Shown: positions 1-10,588 of the stretch, one piece after another
Numbering within the stretch: the first letter of the stretch is position 1
Layout: each line of letters starts with the position of its first letter
Source of the DNA: Gari tellinella
Lineage: Eukaryota; Mollusca; Bivalvia; Cardiida; Psammobiidae
Assembly: GCA_922989275.2 (NCBI GenBank)
Contig: OV277863.1
Location: forward strand, 51,256,999-51,320,998
Reading direction: 5' to 3'
Length of the DNA stretch: 64,000 bases
The notes under the pieces: model-generated
What the model saw: only the letters and a program-made list of their open reading frames with translations
Databases searched by the model: none
Told to the model about the DNA's origin: nothing
Program-made: the position numbers and the translations under genes

Positions 1-35
1 GTTCATTGGGAAAGAATAACAGATTCTCCACTGTA
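1..35 (+). mobile_element. Family A MITE, right end only
   Basis: Right terminal inverted repeat of a family A element: GGGAAAGAATAACAG followed by ATTCTCCACTGTA. The rest lies before the window. It matches the ends of the complete copies beginning at 808. Confidence 0.85.
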
Positions 36-180
36 CGTGCGACTTGGCTTATATTTAAAAACGGCGTCTGATCTGGATCCAAACTGGTTGTCATACCTTT
101 ATCAGATTAAAAAGCATACAAATTATTAAACCTTTTTCACGGACAATATATTTGAGGCAAACATATTCAAATGTAGTTAT
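36..180. repeat. Family C relic
   Basis: Right arm of core 1 (GGCGTCTGATCTGGATCC) followed by a decayed tail resembling 1960-2055, including TATTTGAGGCA. No termini are recognisable. Confidence 0.45.
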
Positions 181-326
181 GTTCTTCCTCAAGCTCAATG
201 TTATCTAGAGACGGTTTGCAAAATATTTTGATGGCAGAGCATAAACCGTATTTAATATTGACAACATTCATCATGAACTGAGTAGGTAGTTATTACACAG
301 ACGATGATTTCATATGATAAAGTATA

Positions 327-543
327 TTAACCCCTTCACTGCCCGTGACGTCATCAATTCTAACAACTTATCGTCTGCTTTTAATTCTCAAATTTAAATT
401 TTAGGTATTTTGACTTAAGAAATATTGAAATGAGTGTCAAACAGTTTGTATCCTGATCAGACGCCGCGTGACGCGGCGTCTGATCAGCATTCAACTGTTT
501 GCAAATTACTCTTGCACTCGGGGTAAGGTAGTGAAGGCGTTAA
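327..543. mobile_element. Family C MITE, subtype C1 (TTAA)
   Basis: Complete palindromic element bounded by TTAA on both sides. Ends read TTAACCCCTTCACTGCC and its near-complement. A CRE octamer TGACGTCA lies at 346-353 and a GTCTGC motif follows. The centre (about 455-490) is core 1, with arms GATCAGACGCCGCG around a GA-type loop. Similar copy at 3213-3433. TTAACCC ends and a TTAA target are known for piggyBac, so I infer a piggyBac-derived MITE. Confidence 0.8.
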
Positions 544-599
544 CGCGCCAATCAAAATTCTTCTTTTTTATTATATTAACTCTTTTAGCATCACCTATA

Positions 600-797
600 T
601 TGTAAGGCTTTCACCTCTTCATCGCTTTAATATATGTGCTTCAATGTTGTGTCTGCAACATCGTTTCAAAGTTAGAATTAAGGCAGAATGGCTGAACGAA
701 CTTTCAAAACGAATGTCAAAGATTGACGTAGCGTCTGATCAGGATCTAAACTGTTTGTAAGGGTGTCTTTCTTCGCCATTGACAGTTAAGGGGTTAA
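600..797. mobile_element. Family C relic, subtype C3
   Basis: Reverse-oriented C3 copy: a CTTCAATGTTGTGTCTGCAA segment, one core-1 arm (GTCTGATCAGGATC) and right end GGGGTTAA at 790-797. The left arm of the hairpin is gone. Confidence 0.55.
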
Positions 798-807
798 TGA
801 TGTTTCC

Positions 808-1060
808 TACAGTGGAGAATCTGTTATTCTTTCCCAATAAACGCGTTTACGCTAAAACTATTATTTGCACTGCAAACAGTTTGGAGCCAGATCAGACGCC
901 GGGTAACCCGGCGTCTGATCAGGCTCCAAACTGTTTGCCACCAAGATAAACATGAATTATCAGAATTGTCAAAAAGTTGTACTTTTCTACGTTTTAGTGT
1001 TTTGCATTTGCGTACGTTTGCGTTTTAAAAACGGGAAAGAATAACAGATTCTCCACTGTA
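808..1060 (-). mobile_element. Family A MITE, complete
   Basis: TA-flanked element with TIRs CAGTGGAGAATCTGTTATTC. Inside each TIR lie TTTCCC and GTTTAAACGCAAACG or AATAAACGCG. Core 1 in the family A form (GGAGCC, GATCAGACGCCGGG, loop TAA) sits off-centre. One stem mismatch, GCCT/GCCA next to GATCAG, recurs in most A copies and gives them orientation. CAGTG ends and a TA target are typical of Tc1/mariner-pogo derivatives. Confidence 0.9.
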
Positions 1061-1287
1061 TATCATATTAAGATGTGCAGTCATAAGGTGTTGTCGTCTA
1101 TATGTTTTGTCCCGACTATAGAAAAACGAGTTTGCAATCCGATTAAACTGCTCACTTGTGACAGCTCGATGACAAGTCAGACTACAAGTGCTCCTTTTTT
1201 CTGAATATAGATATCACTTAAGCTGATTAAATGTCACATAGATCTATGATGAGGATTCTAGAAATATAATATCAACTGCGATCAATA

Positions 1288-1650
1288 TACAGTGATCCTT
1301 CCCTACAAAGGCCCTCCCAACTACGACTCCCTCCTTACAACGACTCTTACAGCTGCTCCCCAAACAAGACAATTATGTCCAACCTTTTCATGGCTGCAAT
1401 GTCGTCTACTTAAATATTTGTCTGCTGCTTTTCTGAGATGTACATGTAAGTGGTCATTTTGATAGAATAACAATAAAGACGAGAGACAAACAGCTTGACT
1501 CCAGATTAGCCGCAGCTTTACGCGGCGTCTGATCTGGATTTAAGCTGTTTGCAAATGTAAACCAATTTCCCTCCCTAGAACAAATCCCTCTTAACAACGC
1601 ACACTATTTTTATCACCAATTTGGTGTCGTTGTAGAGAGGGAGCGCTGTA
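1288..1650 (+). mobile_element. Family B MITE, complete
   Basis: TA-flanked element. Left end CAGTGATCCTTCCCTACAA, right end GTTGTAGAGAGGGAGCGCTG. The inner left block carries GACTCCCTCCTTACAACGAC and a TCTGCTGCTTTTCTGAGAT segment. Core 1 lies at about 1505-1550 with a decayed left arm. CAGT(G/A)..CCTCTCTA-type ends resemble pogo/Tigger elements. Confidence 0.85.
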
Positions 1651-1719
1651 GTTAGTATCAACCATCATTATACCTTTTTTGCCTACCACATGTAATTGTG
1701 TTATAACTACCTCGCTAGC

Positions 1720-2060
1720 TAACAGTTTTGATCATGATATGAGACGCCGGATCAATGCGCGTCTGATCTGGATCCAACATGATTGATACACTGATAATAG
1801 TTTCTAAGAGAAATGTAGATAAATCATTTCTGCCAAGTGTCGCAGACGACACTTATTGCAGACGACAATTACATAAGGTGAATTGGCTAACATTTGCAAA
1901 CACATTGGATCCAGATCAGACGCCGCGTAACGCGGCGTCTGATCTGGATCCAAAATGTTTGTTACTCATAAACACACTTTCTTCAGTTTCAAAAAGCATA
2001 CAATATATGTTTTTCGCAGACGAAATATTTGAGGCAGACGACAATTCAGCATGATAAATA
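1720..2060. repeat. Family C-like elements, overlapping relics
   Basis: Two core-1 hairpins. A decayed one lies near 1742-1775. A perfect one lies at about 1905-1955, with arms GGATCCAGATCAGACGCCG. GCAGACGACA motifs flank the second on both sides. No intact TTAA termini. The apparent 91-codon frame at 1779-2054 runs through the hairpin and is not credible as a gene. Confidence 0.55.
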
Positions 2061-2144
2061 TTAAGAAAATTGTCAGGAATATTATGCAATTATATTTGAT
2101 GATAAATGCCTATTACATGCCACGTTTTCATTGAGACAACACTA

Positions 2145-2356
2145 ACTCTTTCAATGCTGAATTGTCGTCGGCTGCAAATACATCGTTTGCGAAAAAAAAT
2201 TATACTCAATTTTTATGCTTTCTAAACTTGAGAAATGTTAAATATGGATGGCAGACTGTTTGGATCTAGATCAGACGCAGCATCATACGGCGTTTGAACT
2301 GGATCCAATATGTTTGCAAATGTTAGCGAAGTCACACTCAGCAAGATAAGGGTTAA
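2145..2356. mobile_element. Family C MITE, diverged
   Basis: Left end ACTCTTTCAATGCTG, right end AAGATAAGGGTTAA with TTAA at 2353-2356. The core-1 arms are decayed (GATCAGACGCAGC / CGGCGTTTGAAC). GTCGTCGGCTGC replaces the usual GTCGTCTGC. Confidence 0.6.
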
Positions 2357-2462
2357 CACATCCTCTCCTCTATTGTTTGGAGGAATTGATGAAGTATATA
2401 ATTATATAATCTTATTTATGAGTAAATGTCTTTTTCAAATATTTTAATACTCGCGTTAATAA

Positions 2463-2547
2463 ATAAATACGAAAGACTCAAGCAGGAAACGCAACACAAA
2501 CAATACACCCACCTCTCAAGCAGAACACAAACACAGTCATACCATAA

Positions 2548-2578
<31 letters not shown>

Positions 2579-2813
2579 GTACACTCCCATTCCTTCATCT
2601 ACACACTAAATAGAAAACAACACGCAAGACAAACATAAAGCAAAGTGAACATAGGAGCCCGCCTTGGTACGGTCAGAAGCAATCAATAATTAATTATAAA
2701 TTAATCATTAACTACCACTGGGGGGTTAAACCTGGGTTTAGGGGCGCCCAACCTCACACTTATCTCCTATTTTTTCCTATAAAGACGAACAGTGTACATA
2801 AAATATAAACCCT
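2463..2813. repeat. Microsatellite-bearing dispersed repeat O, copy 1
   Basis: A 351-bp unit whose second copy is at 36015-36362. The order is: ACGAAAGACTCAAGCAGG block, (CA)n tract at about 2550-2578, CATTCCTTCATCTACA, CGCCTTGGTACGGTCAG, an AT-rich ATTAATTATAAATTAATC segment, then GGGGGGTTAAACCTGGG and AGGGGCGCCCAACCTCAC. The boundaries agree between the copies (start ATAAATACGAAAG, end AATATAAACCCT). Frames crossing the CA tract are artefacts. Confidence 0.75.
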
Positions 2814-3212
2814 GTTCCACACGCCCAGGTACGTATTAGCCAAATGTATATAGTTACGCTGTTCACAAACATTGACAGATAAAAGCTACGGATGCAATAC
2901 ATGTTTCTCAATCAAATACATTCATTTGTAAACGCGGGTAAAGTCTATGCGAAAGAAGTAACATGACAGTAGAAAATCAAGCATACAGCCAAGCTAAGCT
3001 ACTAAAATTATTGACAAATAAATAATTAAACCCGGACTTTTAAAATACACGACTCCAGTTTCCGAATAATTATTGTCCATTTGGACTATTGAACGTTCTT
3101 TTTAAACAGGTTGCCAAATTATTAACTGGTCAGACCTTAATAAGATGGCTCTTTTAGGAACCCTCTGATCTGGTTTTACACTGTTGTCAAAGGGCACGTG
3201 TATTTCTTGCAT
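2814..3212. other. No gene seen
   Basis: AT-rich unique-looking sequence. A weak hairpin relic at about 3120-3195 (GGCTCTTTTAGGAACCCTCTGATCTGG) resembles segments near 7290 and 54270. Confidence 0.4.
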
Positions 3213-3433
3213 GTTAATCCCTTCACTGCCGTGACGTCATCAATTTTAAACAATTGTCGTCTGCTTTTATTTTTCAAAGTTAATTTTTAGGTATTCTGAC
3301 TTAAAAAATATTGAAATGAGTGTCTGTCAAACAGTTTCGATTCTGATCAGACGCCGCGTTACGCGGCGTCTGATCAGAATCAAAACTGTTTGCAAATAAC
3401 CATTGTGTTCGGGTTAGGCAGTGAAGGGTTTAA
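3213..3433. mobile_element. Family C MITE, subtype C1
   Basis: Complete copy with TTAA at both edges, CRE TGACGTCA at 3232-3239 and a perfect core-1 hairpin (about 3335-3385, loop TTA). The arms extend as ATTCTGATCAG / CTGATCAGAAT, where other subtypes have ATCCAGATC / GATCTGGAT. Confidence 0.82.
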
Positions 3434-3892
3434 CTTCTTGTAGCAAGGTGGTAATTTGGTAAGCGATTTGAGTCATTGCAACTGTATTGAACCACAAACT
3501 TGAAACTACGCACAGGCTCGACTTATCCATGGTGTATAGTCAATCAGTCAATTTTGTTCAAACAAAATGAAAGTTCGTTACAATATTCAATTTCGATTAC
3601 CATGATGGCATAAAACTCATTCTGCTTGACAGCCTCACATCATTTGCCGTTGTTGATCAGAGCTGCAAAGAACAGTATGGTGTATCATTACATGGCTTTG
3701 AATGGACGTTAATCTTTCTTAGAAACAAACTCTCATTTCGCTTCAATATCATGGAAATATAATAAGCATAATTATGTCACGAATTCAACCGAGTTATTTG
3801 TCACGTGAGTCTCATTTAACAAGATACTGTTACGTTTGCCGTTCTAAAATATTCGAATATTGAAAAATTAGTAAAATATTATTTTCAATCAA
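3434..3892. other. No gene seen
   Basis: AT-rich sequence without a repeat family I recognise and without a convincing reading frame. Confidence 0.4.
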
Positions 3893-4115
3893 TTAACCAC
3901 TTTACGCCCAGTGTATTATTCCATGTTTATGTATCGGATAAGTCATTTTTTATCAAATGGATTCCTGGTCAAAAGTTTTATTTTTATTTTGTTTTATGTT
4001 GAAATTCTATCAGCAAACAGTGTAGACTCTGATCAGAGACTAATGCGGCGTCTGATCAGAGTATACACTGTTTGCCTATGTCCCATATATGGGATCGTGG
4101 GCACAAATGGGTTAA
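3893..4115. mobile_element. Family C MITE, subtype C4
   Basis: TTAA at 3893-3896 and 4112-4115. Ends TTAACCACTTTACGCCC / GGGCACAAATGGGTTAA. The core reads ACAGTGTAGACTCTGATCAG, with a short right arm GGCGTCTGATCAGAGT. A related copy lies at 44650-44830. Confidence 0.6.
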
Positions 4116-4137
4116 TCTAATAATTATGTTCTTGAAA

Positions 4138-4476
4138 CATTTTTCAGTCCAGCTGAAGGAACTTCTAGTTCATTTCTATCGAGTGAGTCTAGGGACAATG
4201 AGAGTAATTTTCAATTGGCATGTCGTCTTTGTCACAAAATAAATACACCCCCTTTCGAAAAGTTGTACATTAGACTTTCGTTTAACTGTTCTAGTAATTT
4301 ATTGCCAATTGCACATCACCTATGTACTCCGTTAAATATTTTGAATATTAATGTGACAAAGCGTGATAGAGAGAACAAACTGAATTCCGGTTACCATATA
4401 CTGGTATGTACTTTTTGTATGGCAAATGCATATCTTCAAATCCTGAAACAAATAACAATGTTCTTCGATTTTTGAA
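4138..4476 (+). CDS. Candidate 3'-terminal exon with paired CxxC motifs (host gene, partial)
   Basis: A pyrimidine-rich tract ending TTTTTCAG (to 4147) can serve as a splice acceptor. After it one frame stays open for about 110 codons to TGA at about 4474. The encoded order is a Ser/Glu-rich stretch (GTSSSFLSSESRDNESN), CRLCHK, a roughly 65-residue body, and VCTFCMANAYLQILKQ. The CxxC...CxxC spacing, with a helix-like segment after the second pair, resembles the ZAD zinc-binding fold. That is a pattern judgement only. An AATAAA signal follows at 4494-4499. No repeat family covers it. No start or upstream exon is identified in the window. A chance open frame in AT-rich DNA remains possible. 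Confidence 0.35.
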
Positions 4477-4493
4477 AAAATAATATAATTTTT

Positions 4494-4499
4494 AATAAA
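4494..4499 (+). terminator. Possible poly(A) signal
   Basis: AATAAA about 20 bp after the stop of the candidate exon at 4138-4476. In AT-rich DNA this hexamer is common by chance, so it supports the exon only weakly. Confidence 0.35.
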
Positions 4500-4506
4500 A
4501 TTATAT

Positions 4507-5130
4507 ACCTATTCATACAAGCAAATACAGACCAAACAATCTTTGTCCGTATCAGATGGTTTATAAATGCTACACAATGTTGACGTCACTGCTTTTAGGC
4601 AACAAGTAGTACACGATATATTTATATAAAATAGCCGTGCGCGTAAAGTTTCGGAATTCCCAGATTCGATGTTATTTTTTAAAACGTTCAAACCAAGCGT
4701 TGGTGAACTTCGAACCTTTTATTTCCATTTAGATTAACCCGCAACACTCACCTTTACTAATGTTTTCCTCAAATGGATAAAGCTTGAAACAGTTCAATAT
4801 ATACTCTGAAACGCCTTTTAAAATGACCATTATTTGTACAATGCCACTTCCCAATTAGGCCAATAAAAATAACGGATTAAGTCGAGAAAGAGTAATGCGT
4901 CATCAAAAGATATAATGACGTATTGCCTGACGTAATTATTAGTTGTCACATGACTTTCATAAATTCGATTACATATGTACGCAGGAGTTTTAGCATAATG
5001 GGGCCTATATGTATGCATACATTTTATTATTCGTATGAACAACATATATACATGTATCAAGTCCCAATTAGTTTAGGTAAAAACATATAAAAAAGGAATA
5101 TCACCACAGTGTGTGATATTTCTTTTAGAT
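4507..5130 (+). mobile_element. Dispersed element I, copy 1
   Basis: About 600 bp related to 42543-43228 and, in reverse, 46400-47095. Shared blocks include GCTACACAATGTTGACG, AAGTTTCGGAATTCC, ATGTTTTCCTC(C)AAA-GGATAAAGC and GGAATATCACCACAGTGTG. This copy keeps only the beginning of the terminal hairpin seen in the other two. It has no credible ORF, so it is non-autonomous or decayed. Confidence 0.6.
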
Positions 5131-5466
5131 TCATTCAAAAATTCATGACACATGCAATCATATATAATTAACTGCCGTTATATAAAAGGCGACAGGTCAT
5201 TGGTTCAAAAGATTGAACAGCTTATAGATATACATTCAAACTAAGTAGTAAACGGCAATTCTTTTTAAGATGTTTAAAGAGCCCAGAGACATGTGCCAGC
5301 ACAAGGCAAGTACACATAACCAGGAAACTCATGTTTTATTTGCTATGGCAATTATTAATACGTTTCGACTTTGCTCGCCAAACATTTGATAATTGTTCAT
5401 TAGGGTATATTACAGAACATGTCATCAATAGAGAAGAAACTCTGATGGGAAGCTTATATATGAATA
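5131..5466. other. No gene seen
   Basis: Short open frames only. Nothing recognised. Confidence 0.4.
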
Positions 5467-5787
5467 TACAGTGTTCCCTCTCTACAACGGCCATCCCAAC
5501 AATGACTCTCTCCTTACAACGACCCTTGCTGCAAATTATCTAACGGGTCAATAATGCTTTTACTGCTGCAATATTGTCTAATAAGTGGAGATTTTGATAG
5601 AATAAATGACGAGTGACAAACAGCTTGAATCCAGATCAGACGCCGCGATACGCGGCGTCTGATCTGGATTAAAGCTGTTTGCAAATGTGAGGCTAGTCTT
5701 ATTTTCCCTCTCTATAACGACTCCCTCCGAACAACACACATAATATTTGTCTCCCATAGGGTGTCGTTGTAGAGAGGGAACGCTGTA
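5467..5787 (+). mobile_element. Family B MITE, complete
   Basis: TA-flanked with TIRs CAGTGTTCCCTCTCTACAAC and GTTGTAGAGAGGGAACGCTG. The core-1 hairpin at about 5630-5670 is perfect, with loop ATA. Frames on both strands here are shadows of the palindrome. Confidence 0.88.
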
Positions 5788-5942
5788 GTACTTCCGTTGA
5801 GCAAAGGAGATCAATATGACAGAATAGATATATTTGAAACGTTAATGCATAATGTAGGACAGTAGATTTACAGAACGCACCTTCATTACTTTTGTCTTGC
5901 ATTAGGTTGTCTTTGGGGGTATTTTGTGAAGAAGGAATGCTG

Positions 5943-6289
5943 AACAGTGCTCCCTTCCTACAACAACACCCAATGGAAGACATAGATCGCGTGTGTTGTT
6001 CAGAGAAAGTTGTTATAGGAGGGAAAGTTTCCTTACATATGCAAACAGCATATATCTACACGGCGTCCGATCGGAATTGAAGCTGTTTGTTATTCGTCAT
6101 TATGTTGTTTCTGACAAAATGTCCAATACAGTGTAAATTTGAGACAAACGGCAGACAGTAATTTTAAACAGACGTTATTGCACCGGTGATGTGTTTAGAA
6201 ATGATTTTCATTTTTGGGGAATAGCGGTAAACATTGCTGTAAGGAGGTAATCGTTGTTGGAGGGGTCGTTTTAGTGAGGGAGTACTGTA
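5943..6289 (-). mobile_element. Family B MITE, diverged
   Basis: Ends CAGTGCTCCCTTCCTACAAC and GTGAGGGAGTACTGTA. The left core-1 arm is missing; only GGCGTCCGATCGGAATT remains of the right arm. Confidence 0.75.
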
Positions 6290-6866
6290 GTATTCATACA
6301 AGTGATGAGGGTCAGACAAAGGTCTTCCACAGAATGTCAGCCTAACAGTGAAGACAAACAATGCTGTCACACAAATCAATACGGGACACGCATGGCAAAC
6401 CGACGACAAACCCATGTTTACGTCTGATTGAACACAATGTGGAATATACAAATATTGCCTGTCACACGCTGTCAGCTCTGTTTCTACTATCTGGTAAAAA
6501 AGTCACATATTGTATGGTTGAGCAGTGCCGTAGAATATGTGCCAAATGGCAAATCATTTGAAAAGTAGGGATATTCCTTTGGGTAGTGTACTCCTAAATA
6601 TAGGACCAAAAAGCCCAGATCGTATCAGTGTGATCGTTCACTATGTTTGCCCAGCAGTTTTCTGGAATGGTTACGAATTACTTTGGAATTAGCATCTATA
6701 AGACGTCCGTACGAACATTATTTACAATAATAAATCAAACGAATGAGACATAGATGATTAATCGGTAATATTTCGTTGTTATTTCCCCTTAAACGAACTT
6801 GTAATAAAACATTTGTGTCAGACTAATCCTATCAGACACCGAGTGGCTTCTGTGCATGCACTAACG
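6290..6866. other. No gene seen
   Basis: AT-rich, no recognisable gene. A weak core-1-like relic (ATCAGACACCGAGTGGC) lies at about 6830-6850. Confidence 0.4.
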
Positions 6867-7158
6867 TACAGTGGAGAATCTGTTATTCTTTCCCGTTTAA
6901 ACGCAAACGTACGCAAACGCAAAGCGCTAAAACGTAGATAAACACAACTTTTGGACAATTCTGATATTTCATGTTTATCTTGGTGGCAAACTGTTTGGAG
7001 CCTGATCAGACGCCGGGTTTCCCGGCGTCTGATCTGGCTCCAAACTGTTTGAACTGCAAATAATAGTTTTAGCGTAAACGCGTTTATTGGGAAAGAATAA
7101 CAGATTCTCCACTGTATGACGTCACCAATGACGTAAGAATAACAGATTCTCCACTGTA
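6867..7158 (+). mobile_element. Family A MITE with an extra outer end
   Basis: A complete A element (6867-7116, hairpin at about 7000-7045). It is followed directly by a 42-bp spacer-plus-TIR: TGACGTCACCAATGACGTAA, then GAATAACAGATTCTCCACTGTA ending at 7158. The same extra module, reversed, sits on the left of the copies at 7848 and 33034. A full CRE octamer lies at 7117-7124. Confidence 0.85.
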
Positions 7159-7528
7159 TCAGAGAGTTAACACATTCGCCCCGAAACTGTTAATGGTAAA
7201 GTCCAGTTTCCAATTAAGTCTAGTCGATAGTTTAACTATATGTGGTTGTTTTGGGCATACATTGCAGCGACACAAGCAGTACAGACCATTGCCGATGTGG
7301 CTCTTTTAGAAACTCTCTGATCTCTATGCTGTTTGCACGGAATAAGTCTATTTGTTTCAAGTACACGTTTGTATATACCGAGTATGCGCGCGAGAGAGAG
7401 AGAGATTGGAAGATAGACAGACAATGCAAACAAACAGGTTGAGCAATAGACACGGACAGGAACGAAAAACCAACAAAACAAAATATTCTGATAAAATTTA
7501 TTGTAGACATTTTGAAAACGAGCAAACA
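7159..7528. other. No gene seen; short GA tract
   Basis: Contains a GAGAGAGAGAGA run near 7391-7405 and a weak hairpin relic (GGCTCTTTTAGAAACTCTCTGATC) at about 7298. Overlapping short frames on both strands have no recognisable product. Confidence 0.4.
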
Positions 7529-7770
7529 GGGGCCCGTTTCATAAAAAATCTTCGACAAATGTTGTCGTAAGTCAAATTATAAAACTCTCAATTATTATTT
7601 ATTTCTCCATCTAATCCTGTCTTGTGATATCTTTTTGGAATCGTCTTGAAAAGACGATTCCAAAAAGATGTCACAAGACATGATTCGATAGAGAAATCAG
7701 AGATTAAACGTATTTTAAAGTTTTGACTTACGACAACATTTGTCGTAAGAAGCTTTATGAAACGGGCCCC
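7529..7770. mobile_element. Family F palindromic MITE, complete
   Basis: Near-complete inverted repeat. Ends GGGGCCCGTTTCATAAA and TTTATGAAACGGGCCCC; inner blocks TTGTCGTAAGTCA, CTTGTGATATCTTTTTGG, centre GTCTTGAAAAGAC at about 7650. This is the best-preserved of five F copies. Confidence 0.85.
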
Positions 7771-7847
7771 AGGAGAATAAGTGAACTAGAAATAAAGGAA
7801 ACAGTCCGATCAATAAGCAGTGGTTCAGTTCTAAGCTCATGTGTCAG

Positions 7848-8089
7848 TACAGTGGAGAAGCTGTTATTCTTACGTCATTGGTGACGTCATACAGTGGAGA
7901 ATCTGTTATTCTTTCCCGTTTAAACGCAAACGTACGCAAACGCAAAACACTAAAACGTAGAAAAGAACAACTTTTGGACAATTCTGATATTTCATGTTTG
8001 TCTGATCTGGCTCCAAATTGTTTGCACTGCAAATAATAGTTTTAGCGTAAACGCGTTTATTGGGAAAGAATAACAGATTCTCCACTGTA
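7848..8089 (+). mobile_element. Family A MITE, double left end, one hairpin arm lost
   Basis: Outer TIR 7848-7871, spacer ACGTCATTGGTGACGTCA, inner TA-flanked A element from 7890. In the middle, TTTCATGTTT is joined directly to GTCTGATCTGGCTCC, so the left arm and loop of core 1 were deleted. The right end is intact. Confidence 0.85.
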
Positions 8090-8122
8090 CACATATTTTG
8101 ACATTTTCAGCGTCGACGCAAA

Positions 8123-8525
8123 TACAGTGCTCGCTCCCTACAATTAGAGACAGAAATTGTGTGTGTTGTTCGGAGGGAGTCGTTATAGGGAGGGGGAAAT
8201 AAGACTTGTCATACATTTGCAAACAGTTTGAATCCGTATCTGCATTCAAGCTGTTTGTCACTCGACATTATATTTTTTCTGTCAAAATGTCCTCTAATAT
8301 GTGAATTTGAGAAAAAAAACAGCAGACGACACTTTTAAGCAGGCGATTTTGCAGCAGTAAAAACGTAAGAAATAACTGTTTGACACTCGTTTGGTAATGT
8401 CTTTAGTCATACTGCCTTATTTGTTAACTTTGAAACGATATTGCAGACAACAAAATTGAAGCAGACGACAATGAAACGGTGAAGGGGTAAAAATCTCACG
8501 AAAGATTTGAGAGTGAAAGGGTTAA
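8123..8525. mobile_element. Chimera of family B left part and family C3 right part
   Basis: 8123-8365 is a reverse-type B copy: CAGTGCTCGCTCCCTACAA, GTGTGTGTTGTTCGGAGG, core arms mostly deleted. It lacks the B right end. From about 8366 the sequence is a C3 right half (GACACTCGTT, CAGACAACAAAATTGAAGC, AAGGGGTAAAAATCTCACG) ending in TTAA at 8522-8525. Confidence 0.65.
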
Positions 8526-9391
8526 AACTGATTAGAACACATCGAGATAGATCCATTGTTATAAAGTATGCGAGCAAGAAACTGATAGAAACCTGCAAGT
8601 AGACTATACTCAAATCAAAAATGTTGTGACAAAGTCCATAGGACATCGCCCTGTATTATTGACCACTGTCGTGTTGTTTCTAATCAACCGGACGGGAGAC
8701 AATGTATTAACCAACACAAGGAATCCATATGATGTATTGCTTATATGGTTCGGCGGGGGAACTTTTATCATTATTATAAATGCTTGTTACAAAGTCTGAC
8801 ATCAGCAAACAAGCATGACCTAGAAATAACCTGGTAGTGAAACTGATCATATGATACAACTGGGAAACGTGGTTTGACAGAAATGAAATAGGCAGGAGAA
8901 ATTTATATATACACAGAGGGAAAAGAATTGGAGGAGTATCTCGATATATACAAAAACACTTCCATATTGATAACTGGTTTTGTAACATTTTGTATTGCTG
9001 TCGGGTTATAGGCACAACACGATGGGGAATAATACAACGGAGTATGTGAATACTGATTTACAATTAAACTTTATTGGGAAATTTCAATCTGACTCCAACT
9101 TTTTTTAAACTGACTTTCATTCACAGAGAGAAAGAAAGAGAGAAAAAAAATAAAGACAACGAGAGATAAACAGATGACTGACAGTTTTATAGCTGTAAGC
9201 TAGATAAAGAAAGTGCCTTTATAACTTAGAAATCATAAGTAAAATGCAGGTTTTTTACATTTGCGTTCGACCAAAACAATACCATCTAATAACATTCTAA
9301 GAAGCAAACTTAAAGATATTCATCACTATGTTAGTAGGATTATTTTGTATTCCCTTTTGACGTTTATAAGGATATTTCAAGTGACACCGAA
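8526..9391. other. No gene seen
   Basis: AT-rich sequence. An AG-rich run lies near 9125-9150. A 102-codon minus frame at 8707-9015 has no recognisable family. Confidence 0.4.
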
Positions 9392-9412
9392 GAAACGCGT
9401 CGGGAAATACCT

Positions 9413-9442
9413 TGTTCCTTTAACCTTTAAAGATTAAAGGAA
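9413..9442. repeat. Short perfect inverted repeat
   Basis: GTTCCTTTAA and TTAAAGGAAC separated by 10 bp, directly before the Penelope-like RT fragment. Possibly part of that element's terminal region. Confidence 0.5.
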
Positions 9443-9447
9443 CAGTC

Positions 9448-10505
9448 ATGGGGACAAAATTTGCTCCCACGTATGCATCTTTAGATTTAGCCTACTTAGA
9501 ACAACGTTGCACATCATTGGAAAATTCCAAAGGCAAAGATTTTTCAAATTACATAAAAACTTTCGGGAAAATATTTCTAGATGATTGTTTCATCATCTGG
9601 CAATACTCTATCAATGAGTTAAAAAGTGTTCACATACTATTAAATGAACTACACCCTGACATTAAATTCACAGTAGAATATAGCAGCACTGATTCACCAT
9701 TGTTAGATGTACTAATAAAAAAAAACAGCCACAAAGACAACGACTGACATCTTTCATTAACCAACTGATTAATAGCAATATCTTAATTTTAAATCCTGTC
9801 ATCCTAAACACACAAAAACAAACATACCATATTACTTGCCCAGAAGAATTTGCACAATAGTTTCATGTGAAAAAGTTAAAAATAAAAGATTACAAGAATT
9901 ATACCACGCTTTAAGAACAAGAGGTTATCCCGAAGAACATTGACAAGACAGTTTTTTACAAAGCAAAACAAATCAAAAAGTCAGACATTCTTAAACCAAA
10001 ACAAAATAATATCACAACTACTCCTCCATATATCTCAACATATAATCCCAAACAACCAAGAACTGTTAAACAACATCAATAATACAAGCAGACCCAAACA
10101 TGTCTCAAATTTTAAATAAATGTAAACTTATCAAAAGTAAAAGACAAGCTCCAGACTTAAAGAAACTGCTAACTAGAGATAAGTTTACAGAAAAAACGAC
10201 GTACTTAATAAACTAACAAAATGCAAAAACACTAATTGTTCATTATGCCAACATATCAAGGGTACCGAATTTTATAATTTTAAAGGAATCAAATTTTATA
10301 TAAACCAATCAATGTGATGTGATGTTCAAAATGTATTATATGTTCTTACATGCACTGGATGCAGACAATACTAGGAGAAAAATTAAGGTAAAGATGAACA
10401 GTAGAATCACAACAGATAAAATACCCTTCATCGAGACAAGTTCGTTTAAGTGCCTATTTAGAAAAATGCAAAAAGAAAGACCAAACCTATGAAATGTTTC
10501 CTTCT
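9448..10505 (+). pseudogene. Penelope-like retroelement fragment: reverse transcriptase plus GIY-YIG endonuclease, decayed
   Basis: The open part (9448-9747) carries RT blocks GTKFAPTYASLDLAYLE, the catalytic FLDDCFIIW (equivalent of the YxDD box) and FTVEYSSTDSPLLDVLIKK. Downstream, stops and frameshifts break the frame, but order is kept: FINQLINSNI-like helix, then a C-x2-C-x-H motif (NCSLCQHIKG) near 10232. Near 10316-10375 comes CDVQNVLYVLTCTGCRQYY, the start of a GIY-YIG domain, and finally a LSAYLEKCKKKDQTYEMF tail near 10450-10490. RT followed by CCHH and GIY-YIG is diagnostic of endonuclease-positive Penelope-like elements. The N-terminal part of RT is missing, so the copy is dead. 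Confidence 0.8.
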
Positions 10506-10549
10506 TAGCTTGCCTATTCGGAGAATGGGGGACTTATGGAATCACCCCG

Positions 10550-10583
10550 GCGTCGGCGTCAGCGTCGGCGTCGGCGTTGGTTT
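10550..10583. repeat. GGCGTC hexamer minisatellite
   Basis: Five to six imperfect copies of the hexamer GGCGTC/AGCGTC, immediately upstream of the longer tandem repeat. Confidence 0.7.
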
Positions 10584-10588
10584 TTCAT

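Noticed and set aside
2416..2638. Cys/Val-rich and His/Thr-rich frames across 2416-2638 and 35975-36235
   Set aside because: They translate the (CA)n microsatellite of repeat O.
7242..7570. Overlapping frames on both strands around the GA tract
   Set aside because: Low-complexity DNA plus the left end of a family F element; no recognisable product.
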